A DNA stretch of 64,000 nucleotides, taken from the NCBI GenBank assembly GCA_023101725.1, contig JALJCO010007928.1, forward strand, positions 744,001 through 808,000. The letters run 5' to 3'. Under the pieces are notes generated by a model. The model ran no database searches and had not been told where the DNA came from. It was given only the letters and a program-made list of their open reading frames with translations. Below, one piece after another: positions 23,573 through 35,830 of this stretch. A program made the position numbers and the translations under genes. The first letter of the stretch is position 1. Every line of letters starts with the position of its first letter. The stretch is from Atherinomorus stipes (lineage: Eukaryota; Chordata; Actinopteri; Atheriniformes; Atherinidae).

Positions 23573-24080
23573 TAGGGATGTATGATATTGTCTTTTTTAC
23601 CGATATATACCAATATTGCACAACTCCTAATTTCCAATGTCAAACTGTATCTATCAATGTAAACAGCTGTAAGGTCGTATCTCTGATATTTTGAGATATA
23701 TATTAGCAGGTATTAGCCAACATGTGGCTAATTCTAATGTTTCTGACAACTTGGTAACTTAACCAACAATTTAAAACCAGACATATTATAAGTAGCTTCA
23801 AAGCAAGTCAGGTGTGCAGCAGCAGCTGCACCGTAGTCACATGACTCTAAAAGGAATGCTGGGATATGAAGTTCTTCCTGGATAACATGGAGTTTTCTGC
23901 ATGCTGGACTGATGCTAATGGAACAAGATCTCATGAGATTTTGTAACTAAATGAGATCTCGCAAGATTTTGTTGGTAAAAATGTAGGCCTGAAAAACCAA
24001 TACTGATATTTTCCAATATCACATTTTAATACCAATATCGATTGATAATATCGGTAGGCAGATGATATCGGACAAGTCTA
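23573..24080 (-). mobile_element. hAT MITE family A, copy 2
   Basis: Starts TAGGGATGTATGATATTG and ends GATATCGGACAAGTCTA. Flanks ATTATAAG and ATTATAAT match at 7 of 8, the expected hAT target duplication. The interior shares ACTCTAAAAGGAATGCTGGG and GACATATTATAAG with the other family-A copies. Confidence 0.85.
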
Positions 24081-24165
24081 ATTATAATTTTAACATGAGG
24101 GTATATTATCAAAGTCAATGAATGTCAGAGAGCATTGAAAATATGGGAAAACATACAGTTTACAC

Positions 24166-24794
24166 TAAGGATGCACAATATAATCGGCCCCCTATCGGTA
24201 TCGGCCTATATCGGCCTTAAAACTGAATATCAGACATCGGCCACCCCACCGATATTTATACAATATTTATACGATTTTTAAACAATATTTAAACGATCAG
24301 CCTGTTGTTTTAAAGTCTAAAAAAAAGCCCCAAAACTACTTCTTCTTCAAAAACTGTCTTTTCTACAGACCTCACAACTTCTAAAGTCTAGGGGTGGAAA
24401 AAATATGGATACATTGAAATATCGCAATATTTTCTTATGCTGATATTATATTGACATTTAAAAATGCAGCATCAATCTATTTTACTAACGAAATCTTGCA
24501 ATATTTCATTGTGTTACGAAATCTCGTGAGAATTCACAAAAATTTCACAATATTTTCATATTCTGATATCATATTGACATGTAAAAACGCAATATTCATC
24601 TATTTTACTAATGTAAACCTATTTCAGTGTATCAATATTTTTTTCCCACCCCATTTTTTCAAAGTGTCGGAAACGTATAAAGAAAAAAACTGCTATTTGA
24701 ATGACTGCTTATTTTTTTAAAAATTTTTTAGCTTTAATATCGGCAAAATCGGTATATTGGATATCGGCCAAAATTCCAATATCATGCATCCCTA
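24166..24794. mobile_element. hAT MITE family B
   Basis: Starts TAAGGATGCACAATATAATC and ends CCAATATCATGCATCCCTA. Flanks GTTTACAC and ATTTACAC match at 7 of 8. The interior has many TATCGGCC and ATATCG motifs and differs from family A. The short frame at 24451-24720 is a chance frame in it. Confidence 0.85.
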
Positions 24795-24802
24795 ATTTAC
24801 AC

Positions 24803-27800
24803 ACATGCAAGATAAGCTGTGTTAAAAAGGTTCAGTAAGAGTTGAAGTCGTTAATTATTTTTATTTGTTGAATTTATTTAGATTTGTTACCTTCATAGTT
24901 ATATTTACACAATTTTGTTACAGACCATCTAACTTATAAGACGAAGGGAAGAAATGTAGTTATTTTTTCTGTGCTTTGGTGAGAGCAGTTATAGTTCACA
25001 ACTATAATTTTTTCAGTTCAGTTAAGTTTATTTATTTCAGATGTGCAATTCATTTGCAGCTTTCCCACATGATAACAAACAACAAAATGAATAAAAAAAA
25101 AAATAAAATTATTAAATTAATAAATAAATAATGAATGAATGAAATCTTATACACACTCACTCATGCATTAAAATAAGTTTAATCTAAAATGAATGGGGTC
25201 TGTGTTTAATTGCGGCAGGAAGATGAAGCTATGCATTATGATTTGTTTTGTTTTTGAACATTATAGCATATATGAATGTACATTTGGTCTCATTGAAGTT
25301 TTAGACAGGTGTGCAATAATTACAGCACCGACCAGAAGTCAACTGGCCTTTTTTATTCAAATTGTGCCCAAATTGCTCTGCAGACTGTTGATAATCTTTA
25401 AGCTCTACTCTGTTCTTTTCAGAAATAGTTTGGGAAATAAATATCGTATTGTCAGTCTCTTTTGTATATGTCTATCTAATGAAAAATACAATTGTAAATT
25501 TTTTTAACCTAGTTTTTTGACTGTTCTGAATGAATTTTCACAGTATGGGTCAAAATGACCCACAACAATGTAATTTTTTTTTTTAACATAAAACATAATA
25601 CAAGGGTTAAGGGGGTAACGTGTAAAACTACTGAAGAGATGCTGAAACTAGTCTGTCAAACTTATTTAAAATATCAATTTCTGTTGATTGTTTTAAAATA
25701 GATTCCTTCTGCATTCTCTTTCACAATCCTGGATATTTTATTTATTAATTATTTTTCTTTCTTATGGGTGATGTGAGTCACACAAAGCACTCTGAGCAGG
25801 CAATGTAAAAATTATTCTTATTATTCTTCCAGAGGTAGCACACAACCAGGCAACAACAGCAGTATGATGTAGATGTCAAACAGTATCGAAGCTTAAACAA
25901 AATTTGAGTTTTAAATACTTTTTTTTTTTCATGTGACCACAGCAGCATGTGAAATTTCACACACCTCTGCTCACTTTATGCTGATATGTTGTTTTGTTTC
26001 ATACAATCATGGAGTGCAATACGTACTGTACAGAAGCAACAACCTACAAAGGTTTGATGCATGGGAAGTTTATAAAATTAACATATAAATTAGCCTCATT
26101 TGCATTTTAGATAAGTTATGTGTTCTAATGAAGTGAAAACCTGGCCTTGTTTTGCAGTCAGTGGCACAGGCGGCATGTCACTCACTGCAAAGATTAAATG
26201 AAATGTCAACCAGTTCTGGAAACAAACAGAACTTTTTCTATATTAAACCTTCAAATAAAAGGAAGAAAACATCTTAAACTGGGAAATTATCTCAGGGGTA
26301 AATGGGTAAAGGTCTCATAAATGTAGAACTAAAACACCATTAGCTGCTTTGTAAAAGGTTTCCAGTTGTGTTGCTTGTTCTACTTCAAATATTAAAGAAA
26401 TGCATTATTTTAGAACAAGAATTTTGACTAAACGTTTGGATACCAGTAGATATCTTATACAAATCCTAATACATATATATTAAACCTGATTTTATGCCTT
26501 TAATTTTCATATTTTGAAGCATGCCGTACAAATAATGTATGTTCAGTCTCATTGAAGTTTTAAACAGGTGTGTACTCATTCTCCTTCATTTAAATATCCT
26601 CTAATACCCTCTGACTTTCCACTGCTGGGATTAACCTTATGCTACTTTGTCTTAGCTGCAGCTCCATGTGTCTCCCAGGAAACCTCCTGAAGCCCTGCTA
26701 GCAGCGATAGAAGCACAAATTAGGCGGCTTTCTGCCCCAAAGCTGCTGCATTAAGACAGCCCTCACCTTGGCCTGTGGGAGCTGCGTTAGTCGTATTGCT
26801 AATCCAAAAGCCAGCAAAGTCAATCAGTCAGACTTCTGCTTTCCTTTGTCTTCTCCAGATAAGGTAATAAGGATACAGAGGGGTTTAGGGGAAGTTTGCT
26901 GGTCGTGTATTTGAGTCTCAGGTGCCACATGTAATGGATGACCAGTGAATATCTCAGTAAATACAGACAGTCTGGTGGAAGAGAAGGAATCACAGGGGTA
27001 TTGTCTTAAGAGGATAAGGCAATGAGAAGCTTTCAGAGTTGTATCAGTGGACAAAGATGGGAAGACTCTCATAGTAATACCTGCTATCTAAATGTGACAC
27101 TTCAGCTTGGCCCTTGAGCACGGAAGACAGTGTTATTATTCCTTTTGTCTTGTCCTGATAAGCTAATGAGGGTTATAGTGAAGGGTGATGGGAGTGTTAA
27201 GAGCTGCATTAGTGGACGGAGAGGAACTAGGGACAGTCAAGCTGTTAAAGCCCAGCTTTAGCTCCAGGTGTTGGTTTGAAATCGGGAGTGGTCTCCCACT
27301 GATAAAAGGAGGTGACAGGGATAGAGGGGTTAAAACAGAGCTCCTAAGTAGAAATATTTATGCTCATAGGACATTGTAATAGCTGACAATTTTATTATTA
27401 AGATCCAATGCAAATCCACCAGGTCTTTACATTTTAAAACCACAGTTTAGTGGTTATAAAGATGCCATGATTGCTCCTCTAATAAACTGCTGCATATGAT
27501 GTTGCTGTATACATGTCCAGCTGTTGTTACTGAAATTGCACAGTCAGGGTCTTCATCGGGGCAACTGGGTTACGTCAGTGTTTGTGTTGTAATTGCTCTG
27601 TGCTGCTTACATCAATATACACAACACGTCCACGTAACAAGAGGAATTTCAGCTAAAAGCTTAGTTAAAAAACAGTTTTAGGAAAACAGAAGAGAATTCA
27701 AACCACAAGCATTTAAATAGACTGATGTTAAACACAAGCATGTTTATCATTGACTGAAACTCTGTTTCCGTATCCAGCCATGGACCTACCGCATTAATGT

Positions 27801-28970
27801 TAACCAAAATGTCATGATGCAATATGTAGCCTAAATATACTTCGGTGACAAACTGCTGGGGAGTGTTTTTCCTGCAACAACAGTTGGGAAAAAAAGACAG
27901 ATTTGTGTTTATTAATCATGTTACTCTACTAATCTGTCTGCGTGTACTATTTGTTAGTGATCCTGTCTCTTAACATTCACAGTGGTGGTGGTTATCGTGT
28001 TATATTTTATCTTAATCTTATATCTTAGAGATCTATCAAATGTTTACTTCGGTTAATTTTAGTTTTAAAGCTTTGCTTTTTACTATTACATTAAACTGAC
28101 ATCATGTGTAATTGTTTCTTGTGAGTACATGAGCCACAGGGACAGCAACAAACTCCATCTTATTTGCATTATGTGCCCTTCTTTGCCTATTTTGAAACTA
28201 ATCTTGATTTTAAATTAAAAGAAAAAATAACACCAGTGCAACTGGTACAAAAAGAGATTTTTGGTCAGTTGGTCATCTGTGAGACGTTAAACTATGACTA
28301 TAACTACAGAAATGACCTAAACTTCGAAATCAGGAATAATTGGAAATAGCTTACTTACCGATAGTCATAATATTTTTAATCTTTTTTTTATATATTTCAA
28401 TATAACTCTGGGTACATAAGGACAGTTTGTCAACTATATGTAAGAATTTAAGTTGTAAGTCATCTTTAACAATTATTTAACATTAAGTTTTTTTTTTCGA
28501 ACATGTAAAACTACTTCCTTTTAGTTTTCTTCTTCTCTTACAAATAAATGACTCATATATGTATATGATTTGTGGGCAGACTGCAATGCAGCAATATCCC
28601 TCTGGACTTACAAAGTAATTCTGATCCTGATTTGGATAAAAAAAAAAAAAAGTCTGTGGCATTTTGGCCTAAATTTAAGATTTGCTGTTTTAAACAGTTA
28701 ACAACCAGTTAACCCGCTGTTCTCCTGCTGGAAACTCGGATGTCATCAACTAATTTCATAAATGTAACGATACAAACTAAGGCGGAGATAAAACAGCTGC
28801 TGTGATGAGCTGACAAAGGTCCTGCTGTGGCAAACATGTCAATCATCTTTCAACATTTGGCAGCCTCTTTTTTAATGGCTCAGTATCTCTGCTCCTCCTC
28901 TCCGTTCTCTTTCCTCGGTTCTGACAGGAAGCTGCATGAGCTGGTACAGAATCAGAATGTAATCATTGTT
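24803..28970. other. AT-rich unique sequence, no gene seen
   Basis: No coding exon recognised. It includes a possible LINE tail near 25020-25145. About 26640-26830 is richer in GC and repeat-free and may be conserved non-coding DNA. Confidence 0.35.
25020..25145 (-). mobile_element. Possible LINE 3' tail, reverse orientation
   Basis: CAGTTAAGTTTATTTATTTC and an A-rich ATAAATAAATAATGAATGAA end resemble the reversed 3' tail of a fish LINE. Weak evidence. Confidence 0.35.
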
Positions 28971-29006
28971 AATTTATAGGTTATCGATACCAATAACCTA
29001 TAAATT
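28971..29006. repeat. Perfect 14-bp hairpin with 8-nt loop
   Basis: AATTTATAGGTTAT and its exact reverse complement surround CGATACCA. The surrounding GATAACCGATAAC text is hAT-like, so this may be a decayed subterminal repeat. Confidence 0.85.
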
Positions 29007-31935
29007 TCAGCTCCTAAAGGCCGATACTGATAACTGATGATAACCGATAACACACATACATACCTGATCATGACACCAGTACTATTAACAATGCCAAAAA
29101 GACTTTCATTCTTTCAATGAAGAATTTTTTTTTCAGTGAAAAATATCAGCAAGCCTCTCATACATTTTCTTGAAGCTATAGAAATAAACTTTTCAATATT
29201 TCAAATGCACATCAACTTAAATAAGATGCATTGCTTACTGACACAAAAATAAAGGCTCCTTGAACTGATGCAAATGCATGCATCGGGATTAAAAACTGAA
29301 AAAGTGCAACTGAGGAGTTTAAAAAGCCAAAGAAAAAATGATGCACTGACAAGTTAGATCCAGAAATTTATTGTATGTTAACATAATCTGAAAAAGTTTA
29401 TTTATAAACCATAATAATGACTGACAGGTCAGACTTGTCTATGTAAATAGCGTGCATCAGAATGATATAATAATGTCCTGTTATTGGAGTTTAAAGTATC
29501 TGATTGGTTCAGCCTGGTGCTGGTCAACACAAGAACCAATGGGCTGCAGGTGAACATGTTTCATGGGCTGGTGGACAGGAAAGAAAGTTCTGTTGGGATT
29601 AAAAAAAAAAAAACTGACCATACTGGCCAAGTGTTAGGAAATATGCAGAGTTTTATGGACAAATAAGACGAGACATAAACTGTGTTGGCTCCATAAAAAA
29701 TTCAGAAGCCCACTGGAAAAATGCCAGTATGTCGAATGGTCATGACTGAAATGATTGTAAAGTTCTGGATAAAATGCTTTAACTTTTGATTCATGGGGAA
29801 ATGTTATGTTTCCATGTTGCAGCTTGTGTCTCCCTATTAATCTTTATCAGGTCCACTGCTTCTCATGCTCCAGAGACTGGAGATGAATATCTATACTGAA
29901 CAAGTCTTTACTTTTTTAAATTCTCCAGTTTTGCTCTGTCATAGATTGTTTTCCGTTTTACCCATTTTAGAGATTGTCTACCTGTCTGTCTGTCTGTCTG
30001 TCTGTCTCTATGATTTTTTACTCAGCTCTGCTTTTTCTTTTGTCACTTAAAACACAACTCTCATGAATGTATAGATTATAATAAATAGTTGAAGTAATTA
30101 AGTAATCATTTGGGTTTTTCTGATTTAAAGACAGAAAACGCTGAACAAAAGCCTCATTCTGTCTTTATGTGTGCGCCACCTTAATGATGCCAAGATAACA
30201 AGCAGCAGCAGGAGTTGGTGTGTATAGATGCATTTATGTGTGTGAGTATGGATCTCTATGTAATGGTACAGATGATGAAGCCACATGTAATCATCTGTCA
30301 TCCATCAAGCAGCAGGCTGACAGCAGCACAATGCATAGCCTGGAGAGAAGAAGTTCAAATGACCACTAGTGAACATAGCTGGGTGCATGAATGCAGGCGC
30401 ACATGAGCAAACTCTGATGTAAATGCATTTTGATATCATGAAGAATTTCCAAATTACGCTCTATGATCATTATTCTTGAATTGAACCTGCTGAAAATATT
30501 GAGTGACTAGTTTTCTACTGTTTAAAAGAATGGCTCATTTGTTGTTGTTTTTTCAACTTTATTCTTCATCTGAGTGCAATCTGCAAAGCAGGCTTTTTTT
30601 TTCCTTTTATATTAGAGAGTATTTTTCACCATTTCTGCTTAAAAATTGTACCTGTGATGACATACGGACTGCAAGGCTGAAAGGACCTATGCCTGCTATT
30701 GATTGGAAAGTATATGTGTGAATGTACAACCATCCGCGCGCGTCTCAGCCAATTGTTTGTGATGATAGTGTATGCGAGCCTCTTGAGGCCTCAAGGCCTG
30801 GTAGCTGTCTTGTACACACACGTAGCAGCGCACACACATCGACTGGCACCCTGCTCTGCTTTTAGAGCCATTACTGTCAAACAGCTGTTAGCGCGTCAAG
30901 AGAAGTGGTGTTGATGGAATAGAGCGGAGGATGGAGAGAGGCTGAGAGATAAATGGTCAGGGCCAATAGATAGATAGATGGATGGATAATTGGGTGTGGA
31001 GGAGAGGAGGTGGGGTATGAGGGATGAAGTAGTGGATGGATGAATGGCAGGGAGGTGGGAGGAGAGAAGGGGGTGAAGGCCTGGGTTAGGGCCTCTCTCA
31101 GTGAAGACAGATTGATGTGGGTGTCAGCGAGGACTCCAGAGAGGAACAGCCCTTTATTTGACAGTCAATTATCAGATAGACCCAGTGGCCTTGCAGTCCA
31201 ACAACAGTCATCCTCACAACGTGCTGGTTTCAACCATTGGCTCGGCTTCTATGGGGTGTGAAAAATGGAAAATTAAACAAGGGGCTAAGAGAAAAATGGA
31301 GGTTTCAGTTTGCAAAGTTTTTTTTTAGAGATGAACTGAATTATACAGCAGCTGCGGTGACTTGTTTTGTCCTTTTCCACTGGATCCACTAAGCTGGCAT
31401 TGACGTATAAACTGCTTTATTAGAGCATTAAATATGGTGGAGACCTAACAAGATCATGCACATCTAGAAGCTTGACAATCAGCTTGCTTTGTTGAGCTCA
31501 CAGATAAGACAGACAACACACTGATCAAATCCTCCGAGAAACTGAATCATGTACAACTGAACAAAAAACCATAGAAAAAAAGATTAGCTGGAAGAATCAT
31601 ATTAACTCTTACAGTGGACTTGTTCTCTTTGCCTTTGCCTTCACACTATCATGTGTGTAATATAAAATATGTTCCTCTCACTGGAGCTAAATAATAGGTT
31701 TTTATGTTGGACTGAACGTTGACTGGCAATACATCACATCTGGCACTTTGTTTAGTTTAAATTACAGCTCTCAGGTTTAATTGGAACCTCTTCAAAACTG
31801 TGGTTTTCAGTCAGTAGAGCTGAATGTGTGAAGAATCAGTGTGCCACAGATGATACTTTGACCAATAATCTCAATTCCTTAATATGATCCAACATGTAAC
31901 CACAAACACACGTGCAATGGTGATTGTGAGTATGG
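29007..31935. other. Unique sequence with simple repeats
   Basis: Contains a (CTGT)n run at 29982-30008 and purine-rich GATGGATG-type text at about 30930-31080. No gene recognised. Confidence 0.4.
29982..30008. repeat. (CTGT)n microsatellite
   Basis: Between six and seven uninterrupted CTGT units. Confidence 0.9.
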
Positions 31936-31939
31936 ACAA

Positions 31940-32640
31940 GGCACTCGGCATGTAACGGTATAAAAATTTAATGTCACAGTTATTGTGACCAAAACTATGA
32001 AGATTATCATTATTATTATTAGGTATTGTTTAAATGTGCTCAAAATGTTTAAAACTTACTTATATACACACACTTAACTCATTTCACCAAGTTTTATTAG
32101 ATTAAAAAAACAAATGAACAAGCTTAATGTGCTTTCTTTTGGCAGAATCATTCGAATACATGTAAACATCAAACATACAGATGTGCATTAAAGATTAATT
32201 TTATGACCAGAAGAGGAAACTATACTTTTTGCAAATTGTAGATAAGAAACAACAATACTTATCGTTAAATTCAGAGCTCAAGACTTGATCTAGTCTTAGA
32301 GGTTTCAGAAGAACTGGTCCAGGAAGAACACTTTCACCGTTTCATGTACAAAGCAACACTGTCATATTAAACTATGTGGCAGAAACATTAAAATAATATC
32401 ATAAATAAATAAAAACAAAGTTTCCTTCCAGCATCCTATCAAAGTCCAAAATACATCCAGACTCCACACTTTGCCCTTTTAGAGGAGAAAAATCTCCAGA
32501 GCTCCAGAAAACAGAGTTTTTCAAGGTACGATAATCACAATTTTATGGTAATTGAAATCGGAAACGGTAATACTAACTGTCAGGTATTATAATGCGATTT
32601 ATCTTTTTATCGGTAATTGTTTCGTCCCGACAGGGCACAG
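31940..32640. mobile_element. Decayed hAT-like element
   Basis: GTAACGGTATAAAAATTTAA with GTTATTGTGACCAAAA on the left, and TATCGGTAATTGTTTCGTCC near 32610-32630 on the right, resemble the two ends of a common teleost hAT family. No target duplication was found and the borders are approximate. Confidence 0.45.
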
Positions 32641-32644
32641 GTTT

Positions 32645-33952
32645 GTGGATCAGTTTCAGCTCCTGTACAAATGTTGATGTTCTTAGGAAATACACCAAAC
32701 CCCCAAAACGGTCCTGGTGCTCAGATCTACATCTTTTATGAACCTCAGCAGTTAATTGATAAAAAATTTTGTAATGTTTTTTTTTCATTTTTAACTTTAT
32801 TTTTGACTGCTACTCAGATTAATAATTTTATTAATCAGCAATAAACTTTAAATTGCCCATCAGTCACTTTAATCAGTCTCCAGTTACTTGGAGATGTCAA
32901 AAATCTTTTTCCTTTTAGGTACAAGTCATAGAATATAATGTTTTAGTGAGGAGTTCATAGAGTTAAACCATATTGGAAATCAGAATAAGAATTTCTTTTA
33001 ATATTTAATGTTTAATTATGTACTTTATATTTACTTGAATAGCAGCCAAAATGCCCCACACAAATCTGCATGGCAAAGCTTTTCCATAAAAATATCTTGG
33101 CTCATATAAGATGGTACTAATCTGAGCTTTTAAAGTAATTTTAGTTTGGCAGCTCTACAAAAACATAATCAAACATTATTTCACTTTTTATAATTTCCAA
33201 AAAGGTTTTCGCACATGTTGAAGATCCTTTTAAGTGAAGCAGATTTTAGAGCCCCAGATGGGTAAGTTTTTGAAGGCACGTCAGAGAGCGATGCAGCCTT
33301 GCAGACAAGGTCAGTGGAGCTGTGTTTCTATTGGCTGGCTGCAGAGCTTGGTGATGAAGTCTCATGTGTGTTCTATTCAGTGTTTAGCCTTGAGCTGGGA
33401 TGCCACAGGTAAGTGGTGTGAAAAAAAAAGAAATAAAATAATGACAATTGCTGCAGAGTGGAACAGATGCATGAATAGATGTACAGTACAACCATTTAAT
33501 TTCAGTCTCGGAGATGGTTGGGTCCCATTTGAGTCAAATGGGATGGATTGGATGTTTCTGGTGCTGCAAGTAATGACACACGGAATAAAATCCAAACACA
33601 ACATGAGCATAAAGATTTTTAGTGAAAGAAACATCAACTTCCAAGTCTCACACGTCCAACCAAAGTCTTCTCCAACTGTTCACCTGATTTTAAATCTGTA
33701 AGATGTGATGACTAAAGCATAAAAACACTTGGATTTGTAATGTTTCTGCATGTTTTCCAGCTACATATACACTTATATTAAATATAATTTGCCAATACTA
33801 ACTTACTGAAGTTCCACTGATACATAATTGTTTAGTGAAAATTTACGCAGATATATCCATCTGAAAACATTACTGGAGTAAAAAATATGGTAAAAAGTCC
33901 ATCTGCCTTGGGAGGCTCTGTCCATGGTGCTGAAAACAGGAACAACAATTAC
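32645..33952. other. Unique sequence with exon-like splice signals
   Basis: The frame at 33234-33701 (155 codons) shows no known domain and spans two strong donor-like sites, GATGG followed by GTAAGT (33262) and CACAG followed by GTAAGT (33409). It is more likely a chance frame than a gene. Confidence 0.3.
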
Positions 33953-33960
33953 ATCGACAT

Positions 33961-34759
33961 TAGGAATGTTTGATATTGGCTGTTTGACCGATAACCAATA
34001 TCCGATATCCAATAGTTGATGTTGTCCAAGTTTTCATTCATGATATTCTGTATCAACCAATACCAATATTTGCAGGCAACTGTGAGGTTTTATCTCTCAT
34101 ATTCTGAGAAATACAACTATATTCTGCTCTAAGATCAAAGATCCCAGAATATCCTCAGCCAGAAGAGTTCATTTTCAGATTTCAGATTTCAGAAGCCTTT
34201 ACTGTCATTGTACCGGCGTCCCAGTGCAATGAAATTCCATTTTCAGTTCAACCCGTCCAAGATTATACAGACAGACACAGTACAAACAGAACTGGGCAGA
34301 CTCAGGGTGCAGCCACGTGAGCAGCGCACGTGGACATCTGGCTCCCAGATATCAGATACTAGCAGGTATTAGCAAACATGTGGCTAATTATAATCTTTCT
34401 GACAACTTGGTAACTTGACCAACAACTTAAAACCAGACATATTATAAGCAGCCGAAAAGCAAAGCAGTCTGTAGCAGCTGCAGCTGCATTGTAGTCACAT
34501 GATGCTGAATGGAATGCTGGGATATGAAGTTTTTCCAGTAACAGTAACAATAACAGGGACTTTACTGAATGCTGGACCAGTGCTTATGGAACAAGACTCA
34601 CGAAATTTCAGAACAGAATAACGAGATGTCGCAAGATTAAAAAGTGCACAATTGAAAAATATCGGTCCGAAAAACTTGAAACCAATATTTTCCAATATCA
34701 CATTTTAATGCTGATATCGGCCAAAAATATTGGAAGGCTGATAATATCGGACATCCGTA
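33961..34759 (-). mobile_element. hAT MITE family A, copy 3, interrupted by an insertion
   Basis: Starts TAGGAATGTTTGATATTGG and ends ATATCGGACATCCGTA. It shares AACCAGACATATTATAAGCA and GATATCAGATACTAGCAGGT with the other copies. No good 8-bp duplication is visible. About 156 bp (34176-34331) absent from the other copies splits GTTCATTTT from GGACATCTGG. Confidence 0.8.
34176..34331. mobile_element. 156-bp insertion inside hAT copy 3
   Basis: Begins with a direct repeat of CAGATTT and contains CTTTACTGTCATTGTACCGG and CAGTGCAATGAAATTCC, text seen in dispersed teleost repeats. Family unknown. The exact break is deduced by comparison with copies 12190-12610 and 52016-52623. Confidence 0.65.
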
Positions 34760-34828
34760 ATTACAACAGTTTCTTACAAGCGTGTTTTTGTAAGAAAAAA
34801 ACAAATTATTTAACTACTAGCTTTATTT

Positions 34829-34851
34829 AATAATAATAATAATAATAATAT
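34829..34851. repeat. (AAT)n microsatellite at SINE tail
   Basis: Seven AAT units, at the position expected for the 3' tail of the reversed SINE that follows. Confidence 0.85.
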
Positions 34852-35033
34852 TATACTTTATTAATCCCAATCAGATTGCCAATGAGGAACTTTGTTCTCT
34901 GCATTTAACCCATCTCAGGTTGAATCTGAGAGCAGTTGGTGGGGGTTGAGGACCTTGCTCAGAGGTCCGTACTGGTTCACCTGAATGCCGTGTCGGGGAC
35001 TCGAACCCAGGTCTGCTGCGCCAAAGCTCACAA
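34852..35033 (-). mobile_element. tRNA-derived SINE, reverse orientation, head truncated
   Basis: On the minus strand the order is TGGCGCAGCAGACCTGGGTT with a B-box-like GGGTTCGAGTC (34998-35008 complement), then GAGCAAGGTCCTCAACCC, CAACTGCTCTCAGATTCAAC and TTAAATGCAGAGAACAAAG, ending near ATAAAGTATAATATT. This matches the plan of fish tRNA-related SINEs. The A-box side is missing. A pol III-driven element of this kind is mobilised by a LINE partner. Confidence 0.7.
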
Positions 35034-35800
35034 AATTACTCTTGAGTAATCTCAAGTAATAATTAATCTCTAGTTGTTGGTAACACCTCTGTAATGACTA
35101 TTTTTATGTTAATTTTTACTAAAAGATTTTAAATAGGGAAAACTCCATAAGTATTAAACAGATGACATGATCAAAACTGATAATTAAATAATGCATGTTA
35201 GAGTGAATCTTTCTATCAGCAGTTTGTTTTCTGATGCAAATCACTTGTTTTTAAGATATTTAGAAAAATGAAATTACATCAATGAGTCGAAGATTCACCT
35301 TTGCGAAACAAGTTTTCAAATTCATGGCTGTTTTTTTTGTGAAATTAAACCCCCCGTTTCTAGGCATGCACTTGAAAACCCTCCACATGAGTGAATTGAT
35401 CATGTTTTATCTACTCAAGATGGTTTCCCTTCTTTTGACAGCACAAACATCAGAGCTGTCTCTTTTATTTGAATATCAAAGCCTTCTTTCTCAGCAAACC
35501 TTCTTTCCGGGATTCATCAATGAGGACTCGATGTTCTTATTGAAATTAAACATTGTGGATGTTATTTTTATGTGATGCTAGTCTGAAGGTAGAACTGGTG
35601 CAGCTGCAGAATGAGGGGATGATGTTCAAGTAGATGAATCAAGCTTTAATCACCATTTCAGCCGAGCCACATCTGTATGGTGTCTCTTTCCATGTCTGTG
35701 TTCACTGTTCTGATACATTGAGCATCTGGAGATTTTGGGGCTTTTTTGGCGTTGTGCGAGCATGTTTGTATTTTTTGGAGGGTCTCTATCTATGTCTGCG

Positions 35801-35830
35801 GTGTGTGTGTGTGTGTGTCTGTGTGTGTGT
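35801..35830. repeat. (TG)n microsatellite
   Basis: Alternating GT with one CT interruption; it generates the cysteine/valine-rich short frames around it. Confidence 0.9.

Noticed and set aside
33234..33701. 155-codon open frame
   Set aside because: No domain, no family resemblance, spans two strong splice donors and AT-rich text; likely a chance frame.
33953..34767. 8-bp target duplication for hAT copy 3
   Set aside because: Flanks ATCGACAT and ATTACAAC do not match convincingly.
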